Shown: positions 1 through 8,597 of the stretch, one piece after another | Position numbering within the stretch: the stretch's first letter is position 1 | How the letters are laid out: the number at the start of each line of letters is the position of its first letter | Assembly: GCF_004794465.1 (NCBI RefSeq) | Contig: NZ_SSDJ01000048.1 | Location: 1 to 64,000, forward strand | Direction of reading: 5' to 3' | DNA length: 64,000 nucleotides | DNA from: Microbacterium sp. K24 | GTDB taxonomy: Bacteria; Actinomycetota; Actinomycetes; Actinomycetales; Microbacteriaceae | The notes under the pieces: model-generated | Seen by the model: the letters and a program-made list of their open reading frames with translations, nothing else | The model's database searches: none | Told to the model about the DNA's origin: nothing | Made by a program: the position numbers and the translations under genes

Positions 1-56
1 AATTATGCCATACCGATTAGGCCATACGAGGAGTTGCCCGTCGCGACGCTTGGTAG

Positions 57-341
57 GTGCCCCGACGGAACGATGACATCGACGCGGAATGGAACGCGTA
101 TGCGCGCCGCCTCGCGACCTCGCTTCGTTCCGCGCGCGAGCGCGCGGGGCTGACGCAAGAGGACGTCGCGTACCGCTCGGGCCTGACGCGTTACACGTAC
201 CAGAAGTACGAAAAAGGGGAGTCCCGTCCGGGCCATCCAGCCAACCCGACCATTCGCACCGTTCTCGCGCTGGTGCAGGTGCTGGGGATCTCACTGCACG
301 ACTTGATTCCGGACGACGTCCCCGACCTTCGAAGCCGTTGA
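57..341 (+). CDS. XRE-family helix-turn-helix regulator
   Basis: A 94-residue DNA-binding protein made almost entirely of one HTH_3 (Cro/CI-like) domain. Residues 15-88 carry the pattern LTQEDVAYRSGLTRYTY...YEKG, typical of helix 2, helix 3 and the following turn. The frame opens with GTG at 57 directly after an in-frame stop at 54-56, so the start cannot lie further upstream. It is convergent with the distal tniQ gene and overlaps its 3' end by 51 bases. I infer a regulator carried by the transposon, or the last piece of cargo, but nothing visible shows its target. The overlap could instead mean that one of the two stops is used in a shortened product. Confidence 0.75.
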   Translation: MPRRNDDIDAEWNAYARRLATSLRSARERAGLTQEDVAYRSGLTRYTYQKYEKGESRPGHPANPTIRTVLALVQVLGISLHDLIPDDVPDLRSR

Positions 342-1361
342 CGGAACGACGACATCTCGGATCCACGGCGCGTCATCAGCCCACCCCGGAACGATACGGC
401 GAGAAACCACCCGCGAACTGGGAGCACCTCGCACCAGGAGCTTCGCGCCGTTCACTCGACGCCCAGGGCGTGTGACGTGTCGCAGCAGGACGGCCTTGCT
501 CCGAAAGGACGCCTCGGCGATTCCTTTCTCAAACCTCACGATCCGCACGCGTGTAGCGGGCGAGTTCGGCATATGTACCGCCTCGTCCAACGCGGTGCGA
601 TGCGCGGCGACAACCAGAGCCGCAGTCCTCTCCAGCTCCGGTGTTCGAGAGCCTCGGCCTGCTCCGATCGTCAGCCCGATGAGTCCCTCGACTTGGCGTG
701 CTTCGCCTTCTGAGAGAGCACTCAAACTGAGAGCCACACTGGCATCGGTCAGTGTCAATGCCAGCTCAACGGCAGGCCCATATACAAGCGAGAGCGCGGC
801 ATCGCTGCTGCAGGATGTCTCACTTCGGCTGTCTTGAATCAGGGTGATCGCGAGCGCGATCTCGCCGGTGTGCATCGTCACGCCGCGGTTCCAGAGCCGT
901 CCCGACAGCACCTGCTCGGCGTGACGGTTGACGTCGGGGGGACGAATCAACTCGTCCTGCCCGAACATGTGCCATCGTCGGTGCCGGACGCAGAATCCCC
1001 CACCTCGACTGACAACCTCGGTCAGGATCCCGTCGCTGCAGACTGAACATGCCGCGCGTGGGCGGTCCAACACACCACACTTGCGGCAGGGCGTGAGAAG
1101 CCAGTGGTGGTGATGGCAGCGGCGGAACAGACCAGACCTAGCGTGTTGACCGGCGAAGTGCCCTGGCTCCAATCCCCCGGCCTGCTCAATTGCCGCGACA
1201 TAGCGAGCGTTGGTTGAGTTCGCTGTCGTCAGACCCAGCTCCTGCCAGATATAGCGCTGGAGACTCGTGAGACCGATGGCGTTCGTCGCCGCGAGTCGTC
1301 CCAGGAACCCGTCTGGCGTCTCCCCCGTCAACGGTCGAACTCGGCAAGGGAGGGGAATCAT
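291..1361 (-). CDS. tniQ: TniQ-family transposition protein (paralogue A)
   Basis: TniQ/TnsD-family proteins choose the target site for Tn7- and Tn5053-like transposons and bridge target DNA to the AAA+ ATPase. This 356-residue protein has the TniQ amino-terminal signature (PLTGETPDGFLGRLAATN) and a zinc-ribbon set C92-x2-C95, C105-x2-C108 and C124-x2-H127 followed by RRWH131. I place the start at ATG 1361 because it overlaps the upstream stop as ATGA; the longer frame back to 1460 runs into the upstream gene. It is the last gene of the tnsA-tniA-tniB-tniQ-tniQ operon. The second half lacks recognisable motifs and may carry specificity. G+C is below that of the region right of 6.4 kb, consistent with transfer. 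Confidence 0.85.
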   Translation of the reverse strand: MIPLPCRVRPLTGETPDGFLGRLAATNAIGLTSLQRYIWQELGLTTANSTNARYVAAIEQAGGLEPGHFAGQHARSGLFRRCHHHHWLLTPCRKCGVLDRPRAACSVCSDGILTEVVSRGGGFCVRHRRWHMFGQDELIRPPDVNRHAEQVLSGRLWNRGVTMHTGEIALAITLIQDSRSETSCSSDAALSLVYGPAVELALTLTDASVALSLSALSEGEARQVEGLIGLTIGAGRGSRTPELERTAALVVAAHRTALDEAVHMPNSPATRVRIVRFEKGIAEASFRSKAVLLRHVTRPGRRVNGAKLLVRGAPSSRVVSRRIVPGWADDAPWIRDVVVPSTASKVGDVVRNQVVQ

Positions 1362-2269
1362 GAGTGGTCGCCGACTAGTTTGGAACGATGCTGAAGGAGT
1401 TGCACCCTCAGCGTTCTCACGTGCGGGAGGAGCCGCAGCGCGGATGACGTGAGAGCACATCCGCCCTGAAGCCGGACGGCGGTTCTACCAAGCCAGAGCT
1501 CGCGCCCTTCGATCCTGATTTCGTTGAGCGCGTCATTCCCGACGCGGCGACCAATGAAATGAGCACTGAGGACCCAATCGATCGCCACTGCGGTCGCGTG
1601 AGGCCCGATCCGACGGGACATTAGCACGCCCGCCATCCGGTCATCCGTAAGCACCAGGGCGATGTTGATGTGCAGTGGAAACAAGGAGACTTGGTTATGC
1701 TCCCGGTCGCGCGGCTCAGGATCGTTCTCGCCCGCTCGCAGCTGTAGCAGCAAGGTCGCCGCCTCGACTTCGCTCGACATGTACGACACTCCGCGCAATG
1801 CCATCGTCCCGTTGAGCAGACGCTGCGCTCTCAAGTGCCTCGTTTTGCCTCCGACATCGAGGTCACGGTTGTCAAGGTGCCACCGGCGGTGGCGCACACA
1901 GATCGGCCCACTCCGACGTGCTGCGGTCACCAGTTCGCCTCGAGTGCACCGCCTGCACAGGCTGATCGCGGCGGGGAGCATCCGACAAACTGCACAGTCC
2001 ACCCGCCGCGTGGATCCACCGTGTTTGCAGGAGATTCTGCGCATTGGGTGCTGCAAGAGCCCTTCGGTGAGTCCGCCCAGGAGTTCGATATGCCTGATCG
2101 CGTTCCTAGGCGTGACGCCGATTGGGAGCGCGCGATCGAGGTGCCTTAACGCGAGCCAGAGATCGGCCTGAGCGATGGCATTGGCGCGGCACAGGCGTAC
2201 CCAGTAGCTCGTTGCTGTCTCGTCGCGAAAGGGCTGAACCGCAATAGGGAGAGCTGTAACGCTTCTCAT
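1358..2269 (-). CDS. tniQ: TniQ-family transposition protein (paralogue B)
   Basis: A second TniQ-family protein, 303 residues, placed directly upstream of paralogue A. Its zinc-ribbon ligands fall at the same residue numbers (C92/C95, C105/C108, C124, H127, H131), and both proteins share CVRHRRWH around residue 124, so they look like products of a tandem duplication. It starts with ATG at 2269, overlapping the tniB stop as ATGA, and ends by overlapping paralogue A the same way. The carboxy-terminal parts of the two proteins differ, which suggests divided labour: one targeting module each, or a heteromeric target selector. Tn7-like elements with two TniQ/TnsD-type proteins usually have two targeting modes; which mode applies here cannot be read from the sequence. 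Confidence 0.85.
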   Translation of the reverse strand: MRSVTALPIAVQPFRDETATSYWVRLCRANAIAQADLWLALRHLDRALPIGVTPRNAIRHIELLGGLTEGLLQHPMRRISCKHGGSTRRVDCAVCRMLPAAISLCRRCTRGELVTAARRSGPICVRHRRWHLDNRDLDVGGKTRHLRAQRLLNGTMALRGVSYMSSEVEAATLLLQLRAGENDPEPRDREHNQVSLFPLHINIALVLTDDRMAGVLMSRRIGPHATAVAIDWVLSAHFIGRRVGNDALNEIRIEGRELWLGRTAVRLQGGCALTSSALRLLPHVRTLRVQLLQHRSKLVGDHS

Positions 2270-3294
2270 CTCGAATGCGCCGCAACTCGAGAGCGAGGTG
2301 GCTTCGGATTGAGGAGCTTGGCGACTTCCTGCCTCCGCTGTAAGTCGTGATCAAACGCCGCTAGGTCGAGCTTTTCGGTTCCGTCGTCCATGGCTTTGAG
2401 CGAAGCGAACTGCAGTAGATCTTTGAGCAAGCCGATCTCGCCACCAGTCAGCGCGTGAAGAACCTCTGCCACGGACAGTATGGACCCCAGTTTTTGCTCC
2501 GTGAGGCACAACGAGTTCTCCATAGCCAGGAGCAGGTCGCCCCAGCAGGAGTCGTCGGCTTTCGAGCCCAGGCTGAACGGTGCGGCGACATGAACTTCGA
2601 ACCGCTTCCCGATCTGCCCACCGCGCTCACCGTCGAGCAGTCCAGTGCCTTCGACCGCGATTCCTGCGTAGACGAAGGTTCCCCCGCATCTCTCTGACAG
2701 TTGCTTGAGCATGTCGGAAGCCTCGATGTTCTGCCGGTACTTGAGGTCGAGATGGTGAACGTCGTCGATCAATATGAGTTCGGTGGAGCATCCTCGAAGT
2801 GCGTTGGCCACCATGTCGAGCAGGTCCCCGTATGTCTTTCGTCCGACGAGGGGCAGGCCCAAGAACCTAGCAAACTCATGCATCAAAGCCTTGGCAGAGC
2901 ACTGCGCCGGCACCGCGACGTAAACGACAGGGAGCTTTCCCGGCCCTGCCGCAGGATGGCCGATCTCTCGCCGACGGAGTTCGTGTGACCTACCCACCTC
3001 GACCAGCGAAGTCGTTTTTCCATGACCCGGTTCCCCGGACAAGATCAAGCCCAGTTTTCCAACTCGTCGGTAGGTATTGAGCATTACGCGGTCTCGCACA
3101 GCGTGCTGAAACGCCTTGAACCGCGGAGTCTGCACGAATGCTCCTGCTTGCGCGTACTGTGCGCGACCCTGATTGTACAAAGCACGGTCGCCGAAGCTAA
3201 GCGCTCGAAGTTCCTGTGAAGTGATCGGCGCGGGTCGATCGTAGGTGGCTTCCACGTACTCACGCCAACCGGCTTTGGTTGCGATCTCGATCAT
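2266..3294 (-). CDS. tniB: TniB/TnsC-type AAA+ transposition ATPase
   Basis: The 342-residue AAA+ regulator that polymerises on DNA, recruits the transposase and confers target immunity in Tn5053/Tn7-like systems. Walker A is GEPGHGKT at residues 87-94 and Walker B is LILIDD at 173-178, followed by HH as in TniB proteins. A region near residues 205-220 (TFVYAGIAVEGTG) matches the sensor-1 neighbourhood. The start overlaps the tniA stop as ATGA (3291-3294) and the stop overlaps tniQ, so all are probably translated in a fixed ratio from one mRNA. Length is normal for the family and all nucleotide-binding residues are intact, so the element may still be functional. Confidence 0.93.
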   Translation of the reverse strand: MIEIATKAGWREYVEATYDRPAPITSQELRALSFGDRALYNQGRAQYAQAGAFVQTPRFKAFQHAVRDRVMLNTYRRVGKLGLILSGEPGHGKTTSLVEVGRSHELRRREIGHPAAGPGKLPVVYVAVPAQCSAKALMHEFARFLGLPLVGRKTYGDLLDMVANALRGCSTELILIDDVHHLDLKYRQNIEASDMLKQLSERCGGTFVYAGIAVEGTGLLDGERGGQIGKRFEVHVAAPFSLGSKADDSCWGDLLLAMENSLCLTEQKLGSILSVAEVLHALTGGEIGLLKDLLQFASLKAMDDGTEKLDLAAFDHDLQRRQEVAKLLNPKPPRSRVAAHSR

Positions 3295-5294
3295 TCGTCG
3301 ATCCTCCGTCGCGCCTCATCGAGTGCGTCCCCGATGAACGGGAAGCCGCCCGTGTTCGGCCACTCGTCGACTGATGTGCCATCGGTCAACAATTCGCCCT
3401 CATCGGCGGGTGTTTCCTCCAGCTCGATGCTCTTGAGGCTCGTGAAGTTCATTGGATCGTCGGCGATCGCCGCCACTCGCGCACGCTGCCGCGCGTTTCG
3501 AGCCGGCTTCACATCCTTGGCCCCGCGATTTCCTTGCCCGGCGAACGCCTTGATCGCGATCGTTAGCTCACGACGTTCCGTGTCGAGCTCAACGTCACGG
3601 AGGGCGTGCTCAGCACGGGCGTACCGCCACACATCACCCAGCATCGGGAGTTCATGAACCTGATTCGACCATCGGAGCGGGATGAACTCGCCATCATGTT
3701 CAAGCCAAACGACGTGCAGGTTGTAGGGGTCCACACGGATCGGCCATCGTCCGTTTCTCGCCTTGTCGTCAGACTTACGTCGCCACAGGCCTTTGAGCCG
3801 CTCTGAGTTGTAAATGCGATGGTCGATGCGCACGCCGTAGCGATTGAGCACTCGATACTGGACGGGCAGCAGCGCAGTGTAGTCGTCTCGCGTCAGCGGT
3901 ACGTGAAGCTCCGGCACGTAAGCACGGAACGCTCGACACATCTCGTTCGGCGACAACTTGATACGCGGATGCAACGGGTCGCGCAGTCCGTCATGCGGAC
4001 GGCTCTGCCACTCCACCGCGATCCAGTCCTCGAGGAGCTCCTGGGCCTGCGCAATCGTCAGTAGTTCGTCGGATTCCACGTCTGTGTCGCGACCGCGATG
4101 TTCGACGCTGCGTCCTACATATCCCTTCACATGTTGCAGCAGCATCGAGTTGATGGCCCCGAACGCTCGCTCTACGTGCGGTTTGTCCGTTGGCGTGTGC
4201 GGCGCCGAGGTGATCAGTGAAATATTCAAGGTTTCGCACGCAGCCCGGAAATGCCGCGACAAGTAGTTTCGTCCGCGGTCGGTGGTGATCGTGTCGGGAA
4301 ACACGTACGGCTGCGCGAGACGCAATCGCTCAAATCGCTCCTGATCGATCAGTTGATCATCAGCCCATGCCGTCGAGATCAGCTGTCGAGTCTCGCGAAC
4401 GCCTTCCATACGCCGCCCATAGGGCACCAGGGCCCGTGCGAGCACAGCCACCAGATCGACGCTCTTGGTCCCCTCCGGGCGCAGCATCGCCGCCAGGATC
4501 GAGCGCGTCGCGACGTCTAGGAGAATGGTCAGCTCGGGCCGACCGACCGTTTCCTCATCGATCCGCAACATGACATCGATCCGCGTGGAGTCCATCTCGA
4601 CCAATTCGCCGGGACGCAGTGCGGTGCGGGTGCCGAATTTGCCGTCGGGTTGCAGCGCAAGCGACTCACGAGTCTTGGCCGAACCGAAGGTGAATTGCCC
4701 GTGCTCGTCTGCTTCGAGAAGTCGGAAGAACGTTGCTCGGCTCGGCAGCTTCACCGCATCGCCATGGAGACGTTCGACGCGCCTCGTGATCTGTTCGATC
4801 GCTGTAGTTCGGCTGACAGTCGAGGCGCGGCTCTTTCCTCCGAGTACGTGGTTGATGGCCTCGACGAGGCGCGGATCCCAGGTGCTCTTGCGTGGGGAGC
4901 ACTTCCCTGCAGTGGTCGTCCCCTGCTCTCGGAACGCTTTGAGCCGACGCTCCACAGCGCGCGTGGAGACGGTTTTACTTAGGCGCGTCTCCAGCCACTC
5001 GCGCTCCGTTTCGACAGCCTTCCCGACCCCGATTTCTTCTCGGGTCGCCTCAATGCGTATGCACGACTGCAGCCAGGGATCCATGTCGGGCTCGATGTCC
5101 TGCACCTGCAGAGAGAGGTTCAGCAGACCCGAAGTGTCGCTAGGCACCGGTGTTGCATCATGTCCAAGCTCGTCGAGAGCGACTTCGACCTCACTTCCGT
5201 CCTCATCTCGGAGCATCGCCGAGTCGTTCTCAATGAACAAAACGGCGAATCTGCGTTGACGCCACACAAGCGACCCGCCAACCACAACGCGCAT
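3291..5294 (-). CDS. tniA: TniA/TnsB-type DDE transposase
   Basis: The Mu/IS481-related transposase that binds the transposon ends and joins the 3' ends to target DNA. An rve integrase fold is visible with catalytic D235 (VEMDSTRID), D339 (ITTDRGRNY) and E375 (KPHVERAFG), a DD35E spacing. An amino-terminal HTH region (about residues 100-200) should bind the end repeats and a Mu-type C-terminal domain follows. I choose ATG 5294 (667 aa) over the upstream start at 5312: AAAGGAG sits at proper distance before 5294, and the stop of the upstream tnsA gene overlaps this ATG as TGATG. The catalytic triad is complete, so the protein is probably active. Confidence 0.93.
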   Translation of the reverse strand: MRVVVGGSLVWRQRRFAVLFIENDSAMLRDEDGSEVEVALDELGHDATPVPSDTSGLLNLSLQVQDIEPDMDPWLQSCIRIEATREEIGVGKAVETEREWLETRLSKTVSTRAVERRLKAFREQGTTTAGKCSPRKSTWDPRLVEAINHVLGGKSRASTVSRTTAIEQITRRVERLHGDAVKLPSRATFFRLLEADEHGQFTFGSAKTRESLALQPDGKFGTRTALRPGELVEMDSTRIDVMLRIDEETVGRPELTILLDVATRSILAAMLRPEGTKSVDLVAVLARALVPYGRRMEGVRETRQLISTAWADDQLIDQERFERLRLAQPYVFPDTITTDRGRNYLSRHFRAACETLNISLITSAPHTPTDKPHVERAFGAINSMLLQHVKGYVGRSVEHRGRDTDVESDELLTIAQAQELLEDWIAVEWQSRPHDGLRDPLHPRIKLSPNEMCRAFRAYVPELHVPLTRDDYTALLPVQYRVLNRYGVRIDHRIYNSERLKGLWRRKSDDKARNGRWPIRVDPYNLHVVWLEHDGEFIPLRWSNQVHELPMLGDVWRYARAEHALRDVELDTERRELTIAIKAFAGQGNRGAKDVKPARNARQRARVAAIADDPMNFTSLKSIELEETPADEGELLTDGTSVDEWPNTGGFPFIGDALDEARRRIDE

Positions 5295-6031
5295 CACGCG
5301 CTCCTTTCCCACACGATCGTTCTGATGCTGAGGGGCTGATCGAGATCTGCCTCGAGCGCCCCTGACCAGAGGTGCGCGTAGCAGTGCGCGAAGCCCTCGG
5401 ATCCGACGCCGAATAGCGCAGCTACCTCAGCCAGCGGCAGCCCATCTTCTGGGAGCATCGGCAGTTCCTTGCTGGTCGCCCAGTCTCGGAACGGGCCCAG
5501 GAATCGGAGGTTGGCTTCGCGGATTGGCGATTCCGCGTCATAGACGACATACCGCCAGCCGCGCTCAGCGGCGAACACCGCCGTCATGTCGAACTGTCTT
5601 CTGACGTTGTCTTTGATCTGAGCCGCCGGCTTGACATCCATCAGCACGGCGTGCCCGTCGTCCAGACGCACGAAGTAGTCCGGGTAGTGCTCGCGCGGGC
5701 CGTCGGACGCGGTCCACCGAATCCACATCGGCTGGCTGGCGACCGCAACTACGCCGGGGGTGCGGTCCAACTCGATGAGGCAGCCCCGCTCGGTCAGCGA
5801 CTCGAATCCGATCGACGCACCAAGCGTTCCCATCCAGTGGTAGCCGTCGTAGTGCCGTTTGAGGCGCCAACTGGGAAAGCTCCGAGCAGGGTCGCCTCGT
5901 TCGAAGGGGACGTCGTCGCAGTCGACGGCGTCAAGCTCCAATTGCACGCCATCGAGACGATACTCAACGCGAGCTCGCCTCCTGCCCATTTCAGGCGACG
6001 GAGGGACAGGCCACTGCTGAGTCAGGTCCAT
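5294..6031 (-). CDS. tnsA: TnsA-like transposon endonuclease
   Basis: Heteromeric-transposase subunit that cuts the non-transferred strand, allowing cut-and-paste instead of replicative transposition. The 245-residue protein has a restriction-endonuclease-like core: E77 (GFESLTERG), D118 (HYPDYF) and D132-V-K134 (VLMDVKP), matching the E-D-(Q/D)xK arrangement of TnsA. The carboxy-terminal ~80 residues resemble the winged-helix TnsA C domain that contacts the ATPase. It heads the operon and ends in a TGATG overlap with tniA. The start at ATG 6031 has no clear Shine-Dalgarno sequence, and an internal ATG at residue 15 is an alternative. TnsA next to a TniA/TniB/TniQ set indicates a Tn7-like element, not a simple Tn5053 type. 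Confidence 0.85.
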   Translation of the reverse strand: MDLTQQWPVPPSPEMGRRRARVEYRLDGVQLELDAVDCDDVPFERGDPARSFPSWRLKRHYDGYHWMGTLGASIGFESLTERGCLIELDRTPGVVAVASQPMWIRWTASDGPREHYPDYFVRLDDGHAVLMDVKPAAQIKDNVRRQFDMTAVFAAERGWRYVVYDAESPIREANLRFLGPFRDWATSKELPMLPEDGLPLAEVAALFGVGSEGFAHCYAHLWSGALEADLDQPLSIRTIVWERSA

Positions 6032-6196
6032 AGGGATCCAATCGACGTCGACGGATGCTTCCTATTTGGCAGTCAGCCTCTCTCCTGGGGAGCGGTACTG
6101 GCCTATGTTCTGAGCCCTGACAAAGATGCCCGACTGGGGATCTGCTCACGGGCAGACTATGTCCGCTGCTCGACGGGTCTCGTCGACACGCCGCGC
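6032..6196. other. tnsA upstream region
   Basis: About 165 bp between the tnsA start and the transposon end repeats. It should contain the transposase operon promoter on the minus strand, but I could not fix -35/-10 boxes with confidence. No ORF with coding character is present. Confidence 0.4.
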
Positions 6197-6284
6197 TTCC
6201 GACACGTCTCGTGAGATTCCGACAGCTTCGTGAGACGCTCTGACACCTTTCGTGAGACTCCGACACTTTTGGTGAGATCGGACA
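6197..6284. repeat. Right-end transposase-binding repeats of the Tn7-like element
   Basis: Four tandem copies of a ~20-bp unit, consensus YTCYGACACNTTTCGTGAGA, lie at 6197-6216, 6217-6235, 6238-6257 and 6258-6277, followed by a partial unit ending GGACA at 6284. Arrays of transposase-binding sites at element ends, with terminal TGT/ACA, are the rule for Tn7-like transposons, so I place the right boundary at about 6284. They begin about 165 bp upstream of tnsA, so they could also let the transposase repress its own operon. No matching array is present near base 1, so the left end is outside the window. Confidence 0.8.
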
Positions 6285-6418
6285 CCGCCGGTCGGCGAAA
6301 CATTCCGTGACCAAACCGTTGCATTCGTTACCTTGCCGTTATACAGTGATCACACGGTGAATGTTTGCTGTGGCATCCACCGCATGTGATTGCAGGACAC
6401 TCTTGGTGCAAGGGACAA
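6285..6418. promoter_or_regulatory. Transposon-proximal flank with GTTAC-type repeats
   Basis: This flank between the transposon end and the terminator at 6419 carries three spaced copies GTTGC (6318-6322), GTTAC (6327-6331) and GTTAT (6338-6342). Tandem GTTAC words resemble MtrA response-regulator sites described upstream of actinobacterial cell-wall hydrolase genes. No such gene follows; a terminator and marR come next. I infer that this may be the remnant of a promoter or small transcription unit interrupted or displaced by the insertion. Confidence is low because the spacing is irregular. Confidence 0.3.
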
Positions 6419-6448
6419 GGGCCGGTCGGGAGCCTCTCCGACCGGCCC
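6419..6448 (+). terminator. Rho-independent terminator before marR
   Basis: Perfect 11-bp arms GGGCCGGTCGG (6419-6429) and CCGACCGGCCC (6438-6448) enclose an 8-nt loop and are followed by TTTA. It terminates plus-strand transcription coming from the left. No intact plus-strand gene lies directly upstream, so it may belong to a unit cut off by the transposon. Confidence 0.75.
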
Positions 6449-6474
6449 TTTACTGTTCCCACTATTCTGTGAGG

Positions 6475-6903
6475 ATGACCGATCGCAAGCTCGCCCTGGA
6501 GGCCTGGGAGAGCCTGTTCCGCGCGCAGCACGAACTGTTCAACGAGATGCTGGAAGACTTTGAGCACGGCGATCTCGCGCAGGCCGAATACGACGTCCTC
6601 CTGACGGTGACGCGCTCCCCCGATATGACCGCGCGGCTCCGCGATGTCACGACCAACATGCTGATCAGCCAGCCGAGCGTCTCGCGCCTGGTCGACCGCA
6701 TGGTCTCGCGCGGCCTCGTCTCGAAGTGCCCCGACCCGGAAGACGGTCGCGGCGCACTGATCCGCGCGACGGATGCCGGGGCCCGCACGTTCCGTGCCCT
6801 CGCCACGATCCACGGCCGCTCGATCGCCGAGCGCATGTCCCGTCTCGACGACGCCGAACTCCGCACCCTGCGCGACCTGGCGGAAAAGCTCCGTCGCGGT
6901 TGA
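6475..6903 (+). CDS. MarR-family transcriptional regulator
   Basis: A 142-residue winged-helix regulator. The HTH lies around residues 50-80 (LISQPSVSRLVDRMVSRGLV), followed by the wing with a PDPEDGRGALIRAT pattern typical of MarR proteins, and helical dimerisation segments at both ends. The frame extends upstream to 6361 but would then read through the terminator hairpin; ATG 6475 is preferred. A -10-like TATTCT sits at 6463-6468, exactly 6 nt before the ATG, suggesting a leaderless mRNA. It stands alone; the nearest candidate target is the flotillin gene downstream, but no operator is evident. The ligand is unknown. Confidence 0.88.
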   Translation: MTDRKLALEAWESLFRAQHELFNEMLEDFEHGDLAQAEYDVLLTVTRSPDMTARLRDVTTNMLISQPSVSRLVDRMVSRGLVSKCPDPEDGRGALIRATDAGARTFRALATIHGRSIAERMSRLDDAELRTLRDLAEKLRRG

Positions 6904-6988
6904 CCCTTTCCACCCCGCTCCCTCCGATCTGGCAGGGTGGAGCCTGAAGGCGCGCAGCACGGCGCGCCGGGGGGAAAGGAAGCTCATC

Positions 6989-8584
6989 ATGGAGATCGCC
7001 GGAATCATCGGCATCCTCGTCATCGTCGGCATCGCCGCCGTCGTCGTCGTCGTTCTGCTGCTCATCCTGCTGCTGTTCGCACGCAGCTGGATCAAGGTCG
7101 CCCGAGCCGACGAGGCTCTCGTCATCTCAGGACGCAAGCAGAAGGTGCAGCTCGCCGTCCTCAGCGCCGACGGCTCGAGCCGCGACGAGATGTCGGAGTC
7201 GCCCGTCACCGTCATCGTCAACGGCAAAGCGGTCGTCAACCCGATCACCCAGCGTCACGAGATCATCTCGCTGCGCTCGCGGCAGGTCTCCCTCAATGCC
7301 GAAGCGCAGTCGCTCGACAGCGTCACGCTGAACGTCGACGGGGTGGCCATAGTGAAGATCGGCTCCGATCCCCTCCTGGTGCGCCGCGCGGCCGAGCGCT
7401 TCGCCTCGCAGGACACGGCCATCGAGCAGTTCACCACCGAGCAGCTCGAGGGTGCGCTCCGCGGCATCGTCGCCACGCTCTCGGTGGTCGAGCTCATGCG
7501 CGAGCGGAAGAAGTTCTCGGATCAGATCGCCGCCGACGTCTCGCAGGAGCTCGCCGAGCAGGGCCTGATCCTCGACTCGTTCCAGATCAAGGGCATCACC
7601 GACAAGGTCGGCTACATCCAGTCCCTCGGCGCCCCCGAGATCCAGGCGAAGCGTCAGTCGGCCGAGATCTCGCAGACCAACGCCGACCGCGCGATCAACC
7701 AGAAGAACATCGCCAACCAGGAAGCCAACCTCGTCGAGCAGACCGCTCTCGACACCAACACCGCCAACGCGAACGCCGGCATCGGCCGTGCGCGCGCCGA
7801 GGCCGAGCAGGCCGAGAACCTCGCCCGCGAGCAGGCGCAGCAGGCCGTTCTGCAGCAGCAGGCCGAGAACCGGCAGGCGCAGCTCGACGCCGACGTCAAG
7901 CGCGTCGCCGACGCCCAGCGGTACGAGGCCGAGACCCGCGCCCAGGCCGAGCTCTACACCCGGGAGCGTGCGGCGGAGGCTGCGGCGATCGAGCAGGTCA
8001 AGCAGGCCGAGGCCCGCACCCGCATCGCGGAGCAGCAGGCCCAGGCCGACAAGGCTCGCGCCGACGGTGAGGCTGCGGCGGCCGTCGCGAGCGCCACCGG
8101 TGAGGCCGACGCGCTGCGCTCGAAGGCCGAGGCCGAAGCGCACGCCCGACGCCTGCAGGCTGCGGCCGAAGCCGAGGCGATCCGCGCCACCGGTGATGCC
8201 CGCGCCGCCGCCCTCGAGGCCGAGGCCAAGGCCATCGCCTCCAACCAGGACGCCTTCCTCTCGCAGCGCGTGCTCGAGGTGCTGCCGTCGATCATGGCCG
8301 AGTTCGCCAAGGGCTACTCCGCGATCGGCAACGTGTCGATCATCGGCGGCTCCGGCGAGGACGGTGCCTCCAGCGTGGTCGGCGCCGACAGCGCCAAGGC
8401 CCTCCGATCGGTGTTCGACAGCGTGCAGTCGGCCACCGGGCTCGACCTCGCGGGCATCATCCAGGGTCAGGCCGTCGGTCGCGGCATCGGCGAGGGTGTG
8501 GCCGCAGCCACGCCTCCCGCGAAGCGCACGGCCAAGCCCACCACTCCGCCGCCGCCGGCCCCGCCGGCTCCTGCCGCGGAGTAG
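6989..8584 (+). CDS. Flotillin-like SPFH membrane protein
   Basis: A 531-residue membrane scaffold protein of the flotillin/YuaG group, which organises ordered lipid domains on the cytoplasmic face. Residues 4-30 form one strongly hydrophobic segment (Val/Ile/Leu run), followed by the SPFH/band-7 domain to about residue 190 and a long Ala/Glu/Gln-rich coiled coil to about residue 430 containing repeated AEAEA and QQAEN motifs. The tail is Pro-rich (PPPPAPPAPA). ATG 6989 is supported by AAAGGAAG at 6975-6982 and by the hydrophobic segment beginning right after it; the frame is open upstream but overlaps marR. It is transcribed alone and is followed by a hairpin at 8598-8632. Confidence 0.92.
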   Translation: MEIAGIIGILVIVGIAAVVVVVLLLILLLFARSWIKVARADEALVISGRKQKVQLAVLSADGSSRDEMSESPVTVIVNGKAVVNPITQRHEIISLRSRQVSLNAEAQSLDSVTLNVDGVAIVKIGSDPLLVRRAAERFASQDTAIEQFTTEQLEGALRGIVATLSVVELMRERKKFSDQIAADVSQELAEQGLILDSFQIKGITDKVGYIQSLGAPEIQAKRQSAEISQTNADRAINQKNIANQEANLVEQTALDTNTANANAGIGRARAEAEQAENLAREQAQQAVLQQQAENRQAQLDADVKRVADAQRYEAETRAQAELYTRERAAEAAAIEQVKQAEARTRIAEQQAQADKARADGEAAAAVASATGEADALRSKAEAEAHARRLQAAAEAEAIRATGDARAAALEAEAKAIASNQDAFLSQRVLEVLPSIMAEFAKGYSAIGNVSIIGGSGEDGASSVVGADSAKALRSVFDSVQSATGLDLAGIIQGQAVGRGIGEGVAAATPPAKRTAKPTTPPPPAPPAPAAE

Positions 8585-8597
8585 CAGACAGGACAGA

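Noticed and set aside
1..6300. CRISPR-associated transposon (CAST)
   Set aside because: No Cas12k, Cascade genes or CRISPR array are visible; only TnsA-TniA-TniB-TniQ are present. The left portion is outside the window, so this is not fully excluded.
6361..6474. N-terminal extension of the MarR gene to ATG 6361
   Set aside because: The extra frame would read through the terminator hairpin at 6419-6448 and has no homology-like character.
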